Below, piece after piece: positions 23,859 to 31,696 of a DNA stretch of 48,122 nucleotides; within the stretch, counting starts at the first letter, position 1; every line of letters begins with the position of its first letter. The DNA comes from Acidobacteriota bacterium (GTDB taxonomy: Bacteria; Acidobacteriota; Thermoanaerobaculia; Multivoradales; J023). The stretch spans positions 1-48,122 of the forward strand of contig JAJCXO010000135.1 of NCBI GenBank assembly GCA_029263395.1, read 5' to 3'. Below the pieces are notes generated by a model. That model made no database searches. It was not told where the DNA came from and saw nothing but the letters and a program-made list of their open reading frames with translations. Both the position numbers and the translations under genes were made by a program.

Positions 23859-25298
23859 TCATCGGGCTCGACCTGCCCAACGCTGACGGAACGTTTGCCT
23901 CGCCGGTGCCGGAACGTCTCGCAGCTCAGTCCAGCCGGTGATTATTGGCGGCCGCCACCAGCTACCTCGCCGACGGAACAGCCACGACGCGAAGTAGAGC
24001 ATCGTGCCAGCCCAGCGGTAGCGTATGGGGGAGGTCATCGTTTTGGTGAAGAGTTTGATTGCCAGACGTTCTGCGTGTCGTTGCTGTGGAGGTGGCGATT
24101 GGCTGGTTTTCGAACCTGTGTCCGATTCGGTAACAATCTTGCGACGCTGGGCGAGGAGCATCCGGGGTAGATTGATGCGTACCGGACAGACATCACGACA
24201 GGCGCCACACAAGGATGAGGCGAAGGGCAGGGCAGAGGCTTGCTCGCGACCGACGAAGCTCGGAGTGATCACCGCGCCGATCGGGCCGGAGTAGACCCAA
24301 CCATAGCTATGCCCACCGGCATGCCGGTAAACCGGGCAAATGTTGAGGCAGGCACCACAGCGGATGCAGCGCAAAGACTCTCGCAGCTCGGGATCGGCGA
24401 GTAGGCGAGAGCGGCCGTTGTCTTGGATCACGAGATGGAAGGCTTCGGGGCCGTCTTCTTCGTCCTGGCGCTTGGGACCGGTTATACAAGAAACGTAGCT
24501 CGACATCTTCTGACCGGTGGCACTGCGGGCTAGGATCTTCAAGAAAACTGACAGAGATGACAGATCTGGAATGACTTTTTCCATCCCCATAACCGCCACG
24601 TGGACGCGGGGCAGGGAAGTCGAGAGTCGAGCATTTCCCTCGTTTTCCACCACCGCGATAGTGCCAGTTTCGGCAACCGCGAAGTTGACGCCTGAGATGC
24701 CGAGATCAGCGCCGCGGAAGGCGTCTCGCAAGATCTTGCGAGCTTCCTGGGTCAGCTCTTCGCGAGTCTCCAAGCGCCGTGAACCAAGTTTTTCCATGAA
24801 TAGCTCGGTGACTTCCTCACGGGTCTTGTGGAGGGCGGGGGCAATAATGTGAAAAGGAGCCTCGTCGGCGAGTTGGATGATGTATTCCCCGAGATCAGTT
24901 TCGACGGTCTCGACACCCGCGCCCTCGAGCGCTTGGTTGAGACTGATCTCCTCAGTTGTCATCGATTTGCTTTTGACCACCCGCGTTGCCTGATAACGCT
25001 TCGTCAAAGCGACGATGATCTGGCGCGCCTCGGCTGCATCTGCGGCCCAGTGCACTTCGCCGCCAACGCGTTCCACCGAGTCGGCGAGACGTGCCAGTTG
25101 CTGATCGAGCTCAGCGAGGGTGCTCGCCTTGATGTCACGTCCCAGGTCGCGCAGCGCTTCGCCTTCGGGAAAGGTAGCGAACGCGGCTTGCCGTGCTAGA
25201 TTGAAGCGCGGCCCGGCTACCTCCAAAGCTTGTTGGAGTTGCGGATCGGCGATCGCCTGGCGAACCTTGTCAGCGAATTGATGGCTGGTGACGTCCAT
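23859..25298 (-). CDS. lutB: Lactate utilization iron-sulfur protein B
   Basis: 479 residues. The N-terminal LUD domain (~1-290) includes LGISGVNFAVAETGTIAVVE and ETDLGEYIIQLADEAPFHII. Two ferredoxin motifs follow, CIRCGACLNICPVYRHAGG (~313) and CGACRDVCPVRINLP (~363), each binding a [4Fe-4S] cluster. The C-terminal domain ends with Trp/Arg-rich residues, as in other LutB proteins. It starts 4 bp after the lutA stop, so translation is probably coupled. It passes electrons from lactate within the LutABC complex. Confidence 0.95.
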   Translation of the reverse strand: MDVTSHQFADKVRQAIADPQLQQALEVAGPRFNLARQAAFATFPEGEALRDLGRDIKASTLAELDQQLARLADSVERVGGEVHWAADAAEARQIIVALTKRYQATRVVKSKSMTTEEISLNQALEGAGVETVETDLGEYIIQLADEAPFHIIAPALHKTREEVTELFMEKLGSRRLETREELTQEARKILRDAFRGADLGISGVNFAVAETGTIAVVENEGNARLSTSLPRVHVAVMGMEKVIPDLSSLSVFLKILARSATGQKMSSYVSCITGPKRQDEEDGPEAFHLVIQDNGRSRLLADPELRESLRCIRCGACLNICPVYRHAGGHSYGWVYSGPIGAVITPSFVGREQASALPFASSLCGACRDVCPVRINLPRMLLAQRRKIVTESDTGSKTSQSPPPQQRHAERLAIKLFTKTMTSPIRYRWAGTMLYFASWLFRRRGSWWRPPIITGWTELRDVPAPARQTFRQRWAGRAR

Positions 25299-25302
25299 CG
25301 TC

Positions 25303-26034
25303 TCAGCCGTCTTCGAAGCCGCCGTAGGCCAGGAGCTCTGCTACGTGCATCACCTTGAGAGGACTCCGGCGACGGTTGAGGGCGCCGCCAAGATGCATCA
25401 GGCAACCGCAGTCCGTTGCAGTCAGAACAGTGGCGCCGGACGCTTCGAAAGCCTTCAGCTTGGCATCCAACATGGCCCCCGACAACTCAGGCATCTTGGC
25501 GGAAAAGGCGCCTCCGAAGCCACAGCAGACCTCGGCGTCGGGCAACTCGACGAGCTCGACTCCAGGTACTTGGGCGAGTAGTGCCTCTGGGGAGCCACCG
25601 CCACCGAGCTCCCGTAGTAGGTGGCATGACGGATGGTAGGTGACGCGGGCTTGGAACGATGTGGTGTCGGGCTCGAAACCCTCCTGAGCTAAAAGCTCGG
25701 TCAGCTCCAGCGTCTTGCGCGCGAGGTTCTGGGCTCGGGGCAGCCAGGTGGTGTCGTGTTCGAACAACTCCGGCAGCTGCACTCGCACCATGCTGGCGCA
25801 AGAGCCCGAAGGAGTTACCACTTCGTCGTAGGGCTCGAAGATTTCGATCATCCGTCGACCCAGTTGACGGGCTTCGTCGCCATAACCCATGTTGAAGGCG
25901 GGTTGGCCACAGCAGGTCTGAGCTTCAGGGAATTCCACCTGACGGCCACACCGCTCGAGCAGTTGAACGGTGGCTTCGCCAACTTGCGGGAACAGCTGGT
26001 CGATCAGACAGGTGACGAAGAGCGCGGTTCTCAT
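25303..26034 (-). CDS. lutA: Lactate utilization protein A, CCG-domain Fe-S protein
   Basis: 243 residues from ATG 26034 (a GTG directly before it is possible). MRTALFVTCLIDQLFPQVG is the usual LutA/GlcF-like start. Two cysteine-rich CCG domains are present: QTCCGQPAFNMGYG (~residue 40) and EVCCGFGGAFSAKMPE (~167), which together ligate a Fe-S centre. Length matches Bacillus LutA. It is the first lut gene but the third gene of the operon, only 8 bp after the receiver-phosphatase gene. Confidence 0.94.
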   Translation of the reverse strand: MRTALFVTCLIDQLFPQVGEATVQLLERCGRQVEFPEAQTCCGQPAFNMGYGDEARQLGRRMIEIFEPYDEVVTPSGSCASMVRVQLPELFEHDTTWLPRAQNLARKTLELTELLAQEGFEPDTTSFQARVTYHPSCHLLRELGGGGSPEALLAQVPGVELVELPDAEVCCGFGGAFSAKMPELSGAMLDAKLKAFEASGATVLTATDCGCLMHLGGALNRRRSPLKVMHVAELLAYGGFEDG

Positions 26035-26042
26035 CACGAAGG

Positions 26043-27176
26043 CTAGGACAGATGGCGGGCTGTCAACAGCGTGACGTCGTCGTCGGCTGGCCGACCGCCG
26101 GCGAATGCTGCTACCTGATCGAGAATGCGGTTCAGCAGCTCGCTGCCGCCGACCGTCGCGTCGCGCACAATGGCGTGTAACCGTTCGACCTCGAACATCT
26201 CATCGTCATCGCGCGAAGCTTCGGGGATACCGTCGGTGTAGAGCAAGAGGGTCGAGTCTTGGCTCCACGGAACTGATTCGCTTTGCCATCCGAGGTGACG
26301 GAGGACGGGGGAGACCAGGGGGCCAGTCGAAGTCAGAGGCCGTGGTTCAGCCCCCGGGCGAGTCACCAGCCCCCCTTCGTGACCAGCATTGACGTACTCG
26401 AGTTCTCCGTCTTCAATCGATATCCTGACGCACAACAAGGTGACGAAGCGCCCGGGCTCAAAGGCGGCGACGTTTTCTGCCACTCGGTCGACGACTGCTA
26501 GGGGGTCGAAGTCAGGGTAGGACGCTCGAAATGCCGATTTGACGAGACTGGTGAGCATCGCCGCGGTGGCACCGTGCCCCACGACGTCGGCGATCAACAG
26601 CGCAACCCGCCCTGAACCGGCGGCGGCATAGTCGTAAAGATCCCCGGCGAGTTCTGTACAGGGCTGATATGCGGCTTGGATCTCGAGCCCATCGATTTGT
26701 GCGTGCCGCGCTGGCAGCATGGTTTCTTGGAAGGCGCGGGCCTCCGCCAGTTGGTGTTCCAAGTGTGCCAGATGGCGCCGATTGGCGTCCTCCAACAATT
26801 TGAGTTCGAGACAGCGATCGACCAGGGTACGCAGCACGGCGCGTTCGAAGGGCTTTTGAATGTAGAAGAAGGCTTTCTCGCGAATCGCCCGGATCAGCTT
26901 TTGATCGGAGTCGAAGCCGCTACCGGTCATGAGGATTACTCGGAGGTCGGCATCCTGACGTTTGAGAGCGTTCATCAGCTCGAAACCGTCCATCTCCGCC
27001 ATGCGAATGTCGACAATCGCCAGAGCTGGGTGTAGCTCGCGGCAGCGGCGTAGAGCTTCGGTCGGAGAGGTGAAACCAGAGACCTCGTAGTCACGTTCGA
27101 GCACCCGAGTGACGGTGCGCAGCATCGCCGGCTCGTCGTCAACGACAAAAATTCTAGGTCGGTCGGTGCGGGTCAC
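26043..27176 (-). CDS. Receiver domain fused to PP2C (RsbU/SpoIIE-type) phosphatase
   Basis: 377 residues, GTG start overlapping the kinase stop (GTGA). The receiver domain (~1-125) has the acidic pair DDE at 13-15, phospho-acceptor Asp56 in AIVDIRMAEMDG and the conserved Lys in QKPF. A short coiled linker leads to a PP2C/SpoIIE domain (~165-375) with AGDLYDY, ADVVGHG, NAGHEGGL, TDGIPEA and DDVTLL, the metal-binding set. Such proteins dephosphorylate anti-anti-sigma factors (RsbV/SpoIIAA type) when the receiver is phosphorylated. No STAS or anti-sigma gene is in the window. It is placed between its probable kinase and lutABC. Confidence 0.9.
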   Translation of the reverse strand: MTRTDRPRIFVVDDEPAMLRTVTRVLERDYEVSGFTSPTEALRRCRELHPALAIVDIRMAEMDGFELMNALKRQDADLRVILMTGSGFDSDQKLIRAIREKAFFYIQKPFERAVLRTLVDRCLELKLLEDANRRHLAHLEHQLAEARAFQETMLPARHAQIDGLEIQAAYQPCTELAGDLYDYAAAGSGRVALLIADVVGHGATAAMLTSLVKSAFRASYPDFDPLAVVDRVAENVAAFEPGRFVTLLCVRISIEDGELEYVNAGHEGGLVTRPGAEPRPLTSTGPLVSPVLRHLGWQSESVPWSQDSTLLLYTDGIPEASRDDDEMFEVERLHAIVRDATVGGSELLNRILDQVAAFAGGRPADDDVTLLTARHLS

Positions 27177-28840
27177 CGGCCGACCTCCGGCGCACTATCG
27201 AGAATCGGTAGATCGAGCTGCAACCGAGTTCCTTCGCCGACGGTCGAGTTGATGTCCATTTCGCCGCCAATGTCCCACAGAATCGAGCGACAAATCGACA
27301 ACCCGAGTCCATTGCCGTCCGTCTTAGTGGTGAAGAACGGTTCCGAGACCCGTTCCATCATCGGTTTTGGGATACCGCAGCCGTCGTCTTCGACGGTGAC
27401 CCGAATCGTGTCGCTGCCGTTCTCAGCCGAGACCTTCAGCTCACCGCCGTCCGGCATCGCGTCGCGCGCATTGGTCAATAGGTTGAGAAACAGTTGCGTG
27501 AGGTCGCCTTGACTACCGCGAATCGTCGGTAGCTCTTTGGGTAACTCGAGCGTGACATCGATCGATCGCCGTTTCATACTATCGCCGAGCACCGACAGGG
27601 CACCGTCGATGGCCCGCCGTGGATTGCCATGACCAACACCTTTGCCAGAGCCGCGAGCAATCGCCAGCATGCCGCCGAAGACCCGTCGACAAGTTTGAAG
27701 CGACGTTTCCAAGGATTGCAGGTCCTCGGCCAAGGTTGCGGCTTCGATCTCACCATCGCGAGCGTCAGCGCGCATCTGTTGCACGAGGGGCAACATCGCG
27801 CCGAGCGCATTGTTGACGTCATGGGTGATGCCACGGGTGAGATTAGCCAGCGCATGTTTGCGTTCGGACAACAGCACCTGTTCCTGGAGTGACTCGGTGC
27901 GGACAGAGAACTGTACTGCCAGGGATGCCAGAGGGAGAAATTCCTCCACCAACTTGGCTTCGTAGCCGCCGAGCACGCCGCTACGTCGAGCGGAAATCTT
28001 GAGCAGGCCGAGGGCTCCGGCGGGTGTTGCGATCGGGGCACATAACATCGACACTTCTGACGGTACCTTGCCGGTCTCGTCGCTCAGCAACGCTGGCAGG
28101 CTGGTGTCGGAGCGATCTCTGGGGGCGTGCCAGCCCTCGCTGGTGCGCTCGTAGAGACGCACTGCACTTTTGCTCAACTGGCGCCGGGTGGCCTCGTCGA
28201 GGGGCAAGCGTAGGCCGATCTGGAGGCTTCTGGCCTTGGTCCAAGCAATCTGCTCTGCTACTAGCTCGAGCGTGTCAGATTCGTCTTTGGCGATGAGCAG
28301 AGACGCGGAATGATCGTAGCGAGTCAACGATCGCAAGCCGTGCAGGATGTCGTAGATCAGATCTTTCGGATCCTGATGGTTGGCGATCTTCTGTTCAATC
28401 TTGCGCCGCACCTTGCGTGATCGTTTCTCGTCGAGTTCGCGGATAATCTCGGTCAACGTTTGGGTGATGGCGAACAGCGCTTGGCGCTGCTCTGGGCTGA
28501 ACGGGAGGTTCTCATGGCGCAAGGCGATTACCGCCCAAGACCGTCCCCGCCGTTTGACCGGTGCCAGCAGTATTCCTTCGGGGATCTCTGGGCGGGCACC
28601 GAGAATGTATTGAGTCAGCAGGGCTTTGTCCCAGGTTGTACTCCGGGGGTAGACGTACACCACCACCGCGTCCGAGCGGCCGGGTTTTAAGGTAGCGACG
28701 GCCCCTTCGGGTGCACTGAATAGATCCCGAGTGACCCGCAAACCGTAGATAAGAGCCTTACGCACGTCGTGAACGTGACGGAGACGAGAGCGCAAGTCCG
28801 CTTGCAGACGCAGCATCTTGAGTTGGAAAGGTTCGTTCAT
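27173..28840 (-). CDS. GAF-domain sensor histidine kinase
   Basis: 555 residues from ATG 28840. A GTG at 28885 would add 15 residues but lies upstream of the -10-like TACAAT, so I reject it. No membrane segment is seen, so it is cytoplasmic. One or two GAF-like domains fill ~40-315. The H-box is LTRGITHDVNNALGAMLPLV with His340. The ATPase region has NLLTNARDAMPDGG (N box), DDGCGIPK (G1), PFFTTKTDGNGLGLSI (F/G2). It probably phosphorylates the receiver-PP2C protein encoded by the next, overlapping gene, and it heads a five-gene operon ending in lutC. Confidence 0.9.
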   Translation of the reverse strand: MNEPFQLKMLRLQADLRSRLRHVHDVRKALIYGLRVTRDLFSAPEGAVATLKPGRSDAVVVYVYPRSTTWDKALLTQYILGARPEIPEGILLAPVKRRGRSWAVIALRHENLPFSPEQRQALFAITQTLTEIIRELDEKRSRKVRRKIEQKIANHQDPKDLIYDILHGLRSLTRYDHSASLLIAKDESDTLELVAEQIAWTKARSLQIGLRLPLDEATRRQLSKSAVRLYERTSEGWHAPRDRSDTSLPALLSDETGKVPSEVSMLCAPIATPAGALGLLKISARRSGVLGGYEAKLVEEFLPLASLAVQFSVRTESLQEQVLLSERKHALANLTRGITHDVNNALGAMLPLVQQMRADARDGEIEAATLAEDLQSLETSLQTCRRVFGGMLAIARGSGKGVGHGNPRRAIDGALSVLGDSMKRRSIDVTLELPKELPTIRGSQGDLTQLFLNLLTNARDAMPDGGELKVSAENGSDTIRVTVEDDGCGIPKPMMERVSEPFFTTKTDGNGLGLSICRSILWDIGGEMDINSTVGEGTRLQLDLPILDSAPEVGR

Positions 28841-28857
28841 GAGATACGGTGCGTCAG

Positions 28858-28863
28858 ATTGTA
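28858..28863 (-). promoter_or_regulatory. -10-like TACAAT upstream of the kinase-lut operon
   Basis: On the minus strand GCTACAATC occurs 17 bases before ATG 28840. The surrounding GCTACAATC matches the extended element found upstream of 5091 and 28935. No convincing -35 box or Shine-Dalgarno site accompanies it. It supports ATG 28840 over GTG 28885 as the start. Confidence 0.4.
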
Positions 28864-28920
28864 GCAGTGACACGATGGGTGGCACCGCCCATGGAGAACC
28901 TTTAGCCGGTTCATGTTGGG

Positions 28921-28937
28921 GCTACAATCAGTTTATG
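28921..28937 (+). promoter_or_regulatory. Extended -10 element, GGCTACAATCAG, 3 bases before ATG
   Basis: GGCTACAATCAG at 28921-28932 is followed after 3 bases by ATG 28935, the same arrangement as at 5077-5091. The TACAAT hexamer is 6 bases from the start codon, so a leaderless transcript is likely. The opposite-strand TACAAT at 28858 lies about 60 bp away, so the intergenic region is a compact divergent promoter. Confidence 0.45.
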
Positions 28938-29021
28938 GCGACCCCGGGATTCGACACCTTCACCTTTGCGGCGGGCCAGATCCGTCACCGAGTGGCCCTG
29001 CGCGAGATTGGCGACGTTTGA
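28935..29021 (+). CDS. 28-codon leader ORF coupled to radical SAM gene
   Basis: Opens at the ATG placed 6 bases after TACAAT and ends with a TGA that shares its A with the ATG of the radical SAM gene (TGATG). The product begins MATPGFDTFTF and ends REIGDV; it has no Cys and no membrane segment. The position suggests it drives coupled translation of the enzyme, which lacks its own Shine-Dalgarno site. The sequence is faintly like the N-terminus of dienelactone-hydrolase-type proteins, so a pseudogene fragment is another reading. Whether the peptide itself matters is unknown. Confidence 0.4.
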   Translation: MATPGFDTFTFAAGQIRHRVALREIGDV

Positions 29022-30415
29022 TGTGGCATCTCGGTCAGCTTTTTAGCCTGCTTCGCGAGCCGGTCTCGGCGGAGAAGCGCACCTTGTTGCAGGCGCGTTG
29101 GCAAGAGCTGCCAGCTGATCTGCGGGTTGGTTGGCAAGTCGTGGGCCAGCACCATGTTCATTGTGGCTACACCCTGGGTCCGTCCTTCTGCTCTTTTGGT
29201 TGTTCACACTGTTATTTGCCGGGCAATGCCAACCGCGTGCCGCTGCCTTCACTGGCCGATATGAAGGCCCAGATCGACGCCAATCGACGTGCGATCGGTG
29301 CTGGCGGAGGGCTACAGATCACAGGTGGAGATGTCATTGATGCGTATTGGCGCGAAAGCCGGCAAGATGAGCTCGTCGCCATTTTGAGGTATGCCAATCA
29401 GGCCGGGGTCGTGCCGATGCTGATGACCCACGGCCAAAAATTGTTGGACCATCCCAGCTACCTGGTGCAGTTGGTGACGGAGGGAGGACTGCGCAAGCTG
29501 GCGATCCATATCGACATGACAATGGCCGGGCGACCGGGTTATCCTATTAAAGCGTTGCGGTCCGAAGCTGACCTCCATCCGTTGCGAGAACGGTTTGTCG
29601 AGTTGATTCTCGATGTTCGTCGCCAGACCGGGGTGCGGTTCTCTGCCGCCCACACGGTGACGGTGACCGAGCGCAACATCTCGAGTGTCGATGAGATCCT
29701 GAGGTGGTTAGTCTCTGATCCGAGGCACCTCGAGGCTTTTCGTATGATCAGTCTCCAGCCCGAGGCTGAGGTCGGTCGGACGCGATACTCTGAGCGACCG
29801 GTGACGCCCGAGCAGACCTGGAGCAAAGTTTGCTCCGGCATCGGTCTGAATCTACCGCGGGATAGCTTCCTCGTCGGTCATCCCGAGTGCAGCCACCTCA
29901 GCTCGCTGTTGGTGCTGTATCCGTCAACGTCGAGCCGAGAGCAGAGCCCGGTGGCAGGACAAGTGATCAATCTTTTTGACGACAGCAGTGAAAGCCGGAG
30001 CTTTCTGAGCTCGATCCTGGCGACCTTCGGTGGTATCGGAGCACGCGGCGAGCGCCACACCGAAGCCAATCTTCGCCGGCTTGGGCTCGTGCTGAGGCAT
30101 CCCGCCAGCCTATGGCGGATAGCAAAATATGCTGTCTTTGTCGCCCGCCGCGACGGTGTGGGGCTCGCTCAACTCGCTCGGGTGTTGGCCGGCCGGGCGG
30201 ACTTTCGGGTACTCAGTGTTGTCCAGCACAATTTCATGAGTGCAGCCGAGATTGCCGAGCCCCGTAGTGAACAGGTTGAGCAACGCCTGGCGGGCTGCTC
30301 ATTCCGAGGAGCGGTGCGGCGCGGCGATGATTGGGTCGATGTACCGATGTGCGCGATGAACGCCGTTGAACGTGAGGACTTATACAACGTTCAGATCGGC
30401 GCAACGCAGAACTGA
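29021..30415 (+). CDS. Radical SAM protein, Tes/membrane-spanning-lipid-synthase-like
   Basis: 464 residues from ATG 29021. The radical SAM cluster motif is FCSFGCSHC (Cys57, 61, 64; Cx3Cx2C), with LQITGGDV as the following GGE-like motif. Further cysteines occur in GHPECSHL, LAGCSF and VPMCAMN. The C-terminal segment (QHNFMSAAEI ... RLAGCSFRGAV ... DVPMCAMN) resembles archaeal tetraether synthase (Tes) and bacterial membrane-spanning lipid synthases that join two fatty acyl tails, as needed for the iso-diabolic acids known from Acidobacteria. This assignment rests on motif resemblance only; another radical SAM function is possible. The start follows the leader ORF by TGATG overlap; the 3' end overlaps argE by 25 bp. 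Confidence 0.6.
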   Translation: MWHLGQLFSLLREPVSAEKRTLLQARWQELPADLRVGWQVVGQHHVHCGYTLGPSFCSFGCSHCYLPGNANRVPLPSLADMKAQIDANRRAIGAGGGLQITGGDVIDAYWRESRQDELVAILRYANQAGVVPMLMTHGQKLLDHPSYLVQLVTEGGLRKLAIHIDMTMAGRPGYPIKALRSEADLHPLRERFVELILDVRRQTGVRFSAAHTVTVTERNISSVDEILRWLVSDPRHLEAFRMISLQPEAEVGRTRYSERPVTPEQTWSKVCSGIGLNLPRDSFLVGHPECSHLSSLLVLYPSTSSREQSPVAGQVINLFDDSSESRSFLSSILATFGGIGARGERHTEANLRRLGLVLRHPASLWRIAKYAVFVARRDGVGLAQLARVLAGRADFRVLSVVQHNFMSAAEIAEPRSEQVEQRLAGCSFRGAVRRGDDWVDVPMCAMNAVEREDLYNVQIGATQN

Positions 30416-31551
30416 TCGACGAAGCCGGTCAGCAGCTCTGAAGCCTTTGCTAGCTCGTCTTTCGGGATCGACTCGTTGGGCTTGTGCGCAACTTCGATCG
30501 TGCCAGGCCCCCACAGCAGGCAGTCGAAACCAGCGGTTTGGAACCAACCGGCGTCGGTTGCGTAAGACGCACTGACGGTACTGTCCTGCCCCATATGTTG
30601 GCAGAGGGTCGTGTAGAGGTCGTTGCCGTCGTCGAGCAGCATCGGTGGGCTTTCCTCGACATCACCGAGCTCAAATGTATAGCCGTCTACGGCATCGATG
30701 ACCGTTTGCCGCAAGCGCTCGGCGATGGGTTCGGCAGTCATTCCCGGCAAGACTCGTATACCGATGTCGATTACGCACTGATCTGGGACGATATTGACAG
30801 CAGCGCCACCAGCTACTTGCGCGATATTCAAGGCGACAAACGGGACTTCCGGAAAATATTGGCCGTGAGGCGGCGCTTCGCGTTCTAGAGCGCGACGCAA
30901 CTCGGCGATACCAACCATCGCTTTGGCAGCCGGCTCGATGGCGTTGCGGCCGAGATGCGGGTAGCCGCTGTGGGCACCGATACCACGGAAAACCAAGCGG
31001 ACTGTGGCGTGTCCTTTGTGCATGCGAATAACGTCGAGGGACGTTGGCTCGCCGATGATCGCACGTCGCGGCAGCGCTTGTTCTGCGGGCCAGGTCGACA
31101 CGAAGTGGCGAGCACCAAGGGTCCCGAGCTCTTCATCGTAGGTCAACACCAGGGCCAGAGGGTTGCGCAGTTTCGAGGTTTGGACACGGGCTGCCTGGTT
31201 GATAGCCAGCGCAACGAAGCCCTTCATATCGCAAGCACCGCGGCCGACGTAAGCAGTCTCGGACTCGAAGAGTTCGAAGGGGTCAGTCTGCCATCCTGGC
31301 TCCAGCGCCGGCACCACGTCCATGTGTCCCGAGAGCATCAGACCTGCGCGGGCATCAGCCTGGGCTTCCGGGCCGACAGTGATCACGAGATTTGTTTTGT
31401 CGCCGTCCGGGGAGGGATTGCGCTCGATGCGGATACCGGGGCGATCGAGATAGTCGCAAATGAACTCAGCGATGGGCAGGTTGGAGTTGTGGCTGGTGGT
31501 GTCGAAAGACACCAGCCGTGCCAGCAAATCGGCATCAGATAGGATCGTCAT
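30391..31551 (-). CDS. argE: Acetylornithine deacetylase (M20 family)
   Basis: 386 residues. The M20 metal-site motifs are complete: SGHMDVVP (His76, Asp78), GRGACDMKGF (Asp108), TYDEELGTLG (Glu140/141) and GEPTSL. Length and motif wording match ArgE, which hydrolyses N-acetylornithine to ornithine in arginine biosynthesis. A succinyl-diaminopimelate desuccinylase (DapE) is the main alternative; the SGHMDVVP and RGACDMKG wording favours ArgE. It is not clustered with other arg genes. Its start codon is 7 bases after a TACCCT box. Confidence 0.88.
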   Translation of the reverse strand: MTILSDADLLARLVSFDTTSHNSNLPIAEFICDYLDRPGIRIERNPSPDGDKTNLVITVGPEAQADARAGLMLSGHMDVVPALEPGWQTDPFELFESETAYVGRGACDMKGFVALAINQAARVQTSKLRNPLALVLTYDEELGTLGARHFVSTWPAEQALPRRAIIGEPTSLDVIRMHKGHATVRLVFRGIGAHSGYPHLGRNAIEPAAKAMVGIAELRRALEREAPPHGQYFPEVPFVALNIAQVAGGAAVNIVPDQCVIDIGIRVLPGMTAEPIAERLRQTVIDAVDGYTFELGDVEESPPMLLDDGNDLYTTLCQHMGQDSTVSASYATDAGWFQTAGFDCLLWGPGTIEVAHKPNESIPKDELAKASELLTGFVDQFCVAPI

Positions 31552-31558
31552 GAACTCT

Positions 31559-31587
31559 AGGGTATGTCATGGCCGATGGTCAGACAA
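31559..31587 (-). promoter_or_regulatory. Putative argE promoter, short or no leader
   Basis: On the minus strand TTGTCT (31587-31582), a 17-bp spacer and TACCCT (31564-31559) resemble sigma-70 boxes. The ATG at 31551 starts 7 bases after the -10, without a Shine-Dalgarno site, so the transcript may be leaderless. The rest of 31588-31696 is unassigned apart from TATGAC at 31682, which precedes the GTG at 31697 by 9 bases. Confidence 0.45.
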
Positions 31588-31696
31588 CCGGATCTGAAAT
31601 TCGTGCACAGGGGCTTTGTTCAAGCATGTTAAGATGCTCTGAGCTTGCAACAAATAGGGCGAATTCAGTGGGGCTCTTCGTTATGACGGGGCAAAT

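Noticed and set aside
28818-28934. Longer ORF upstream in frame with the leader peptide
   Set aside because: It lies across the divergent promoter region and lacks a ribosome site; the ATG at 28935 fits the promoter element.
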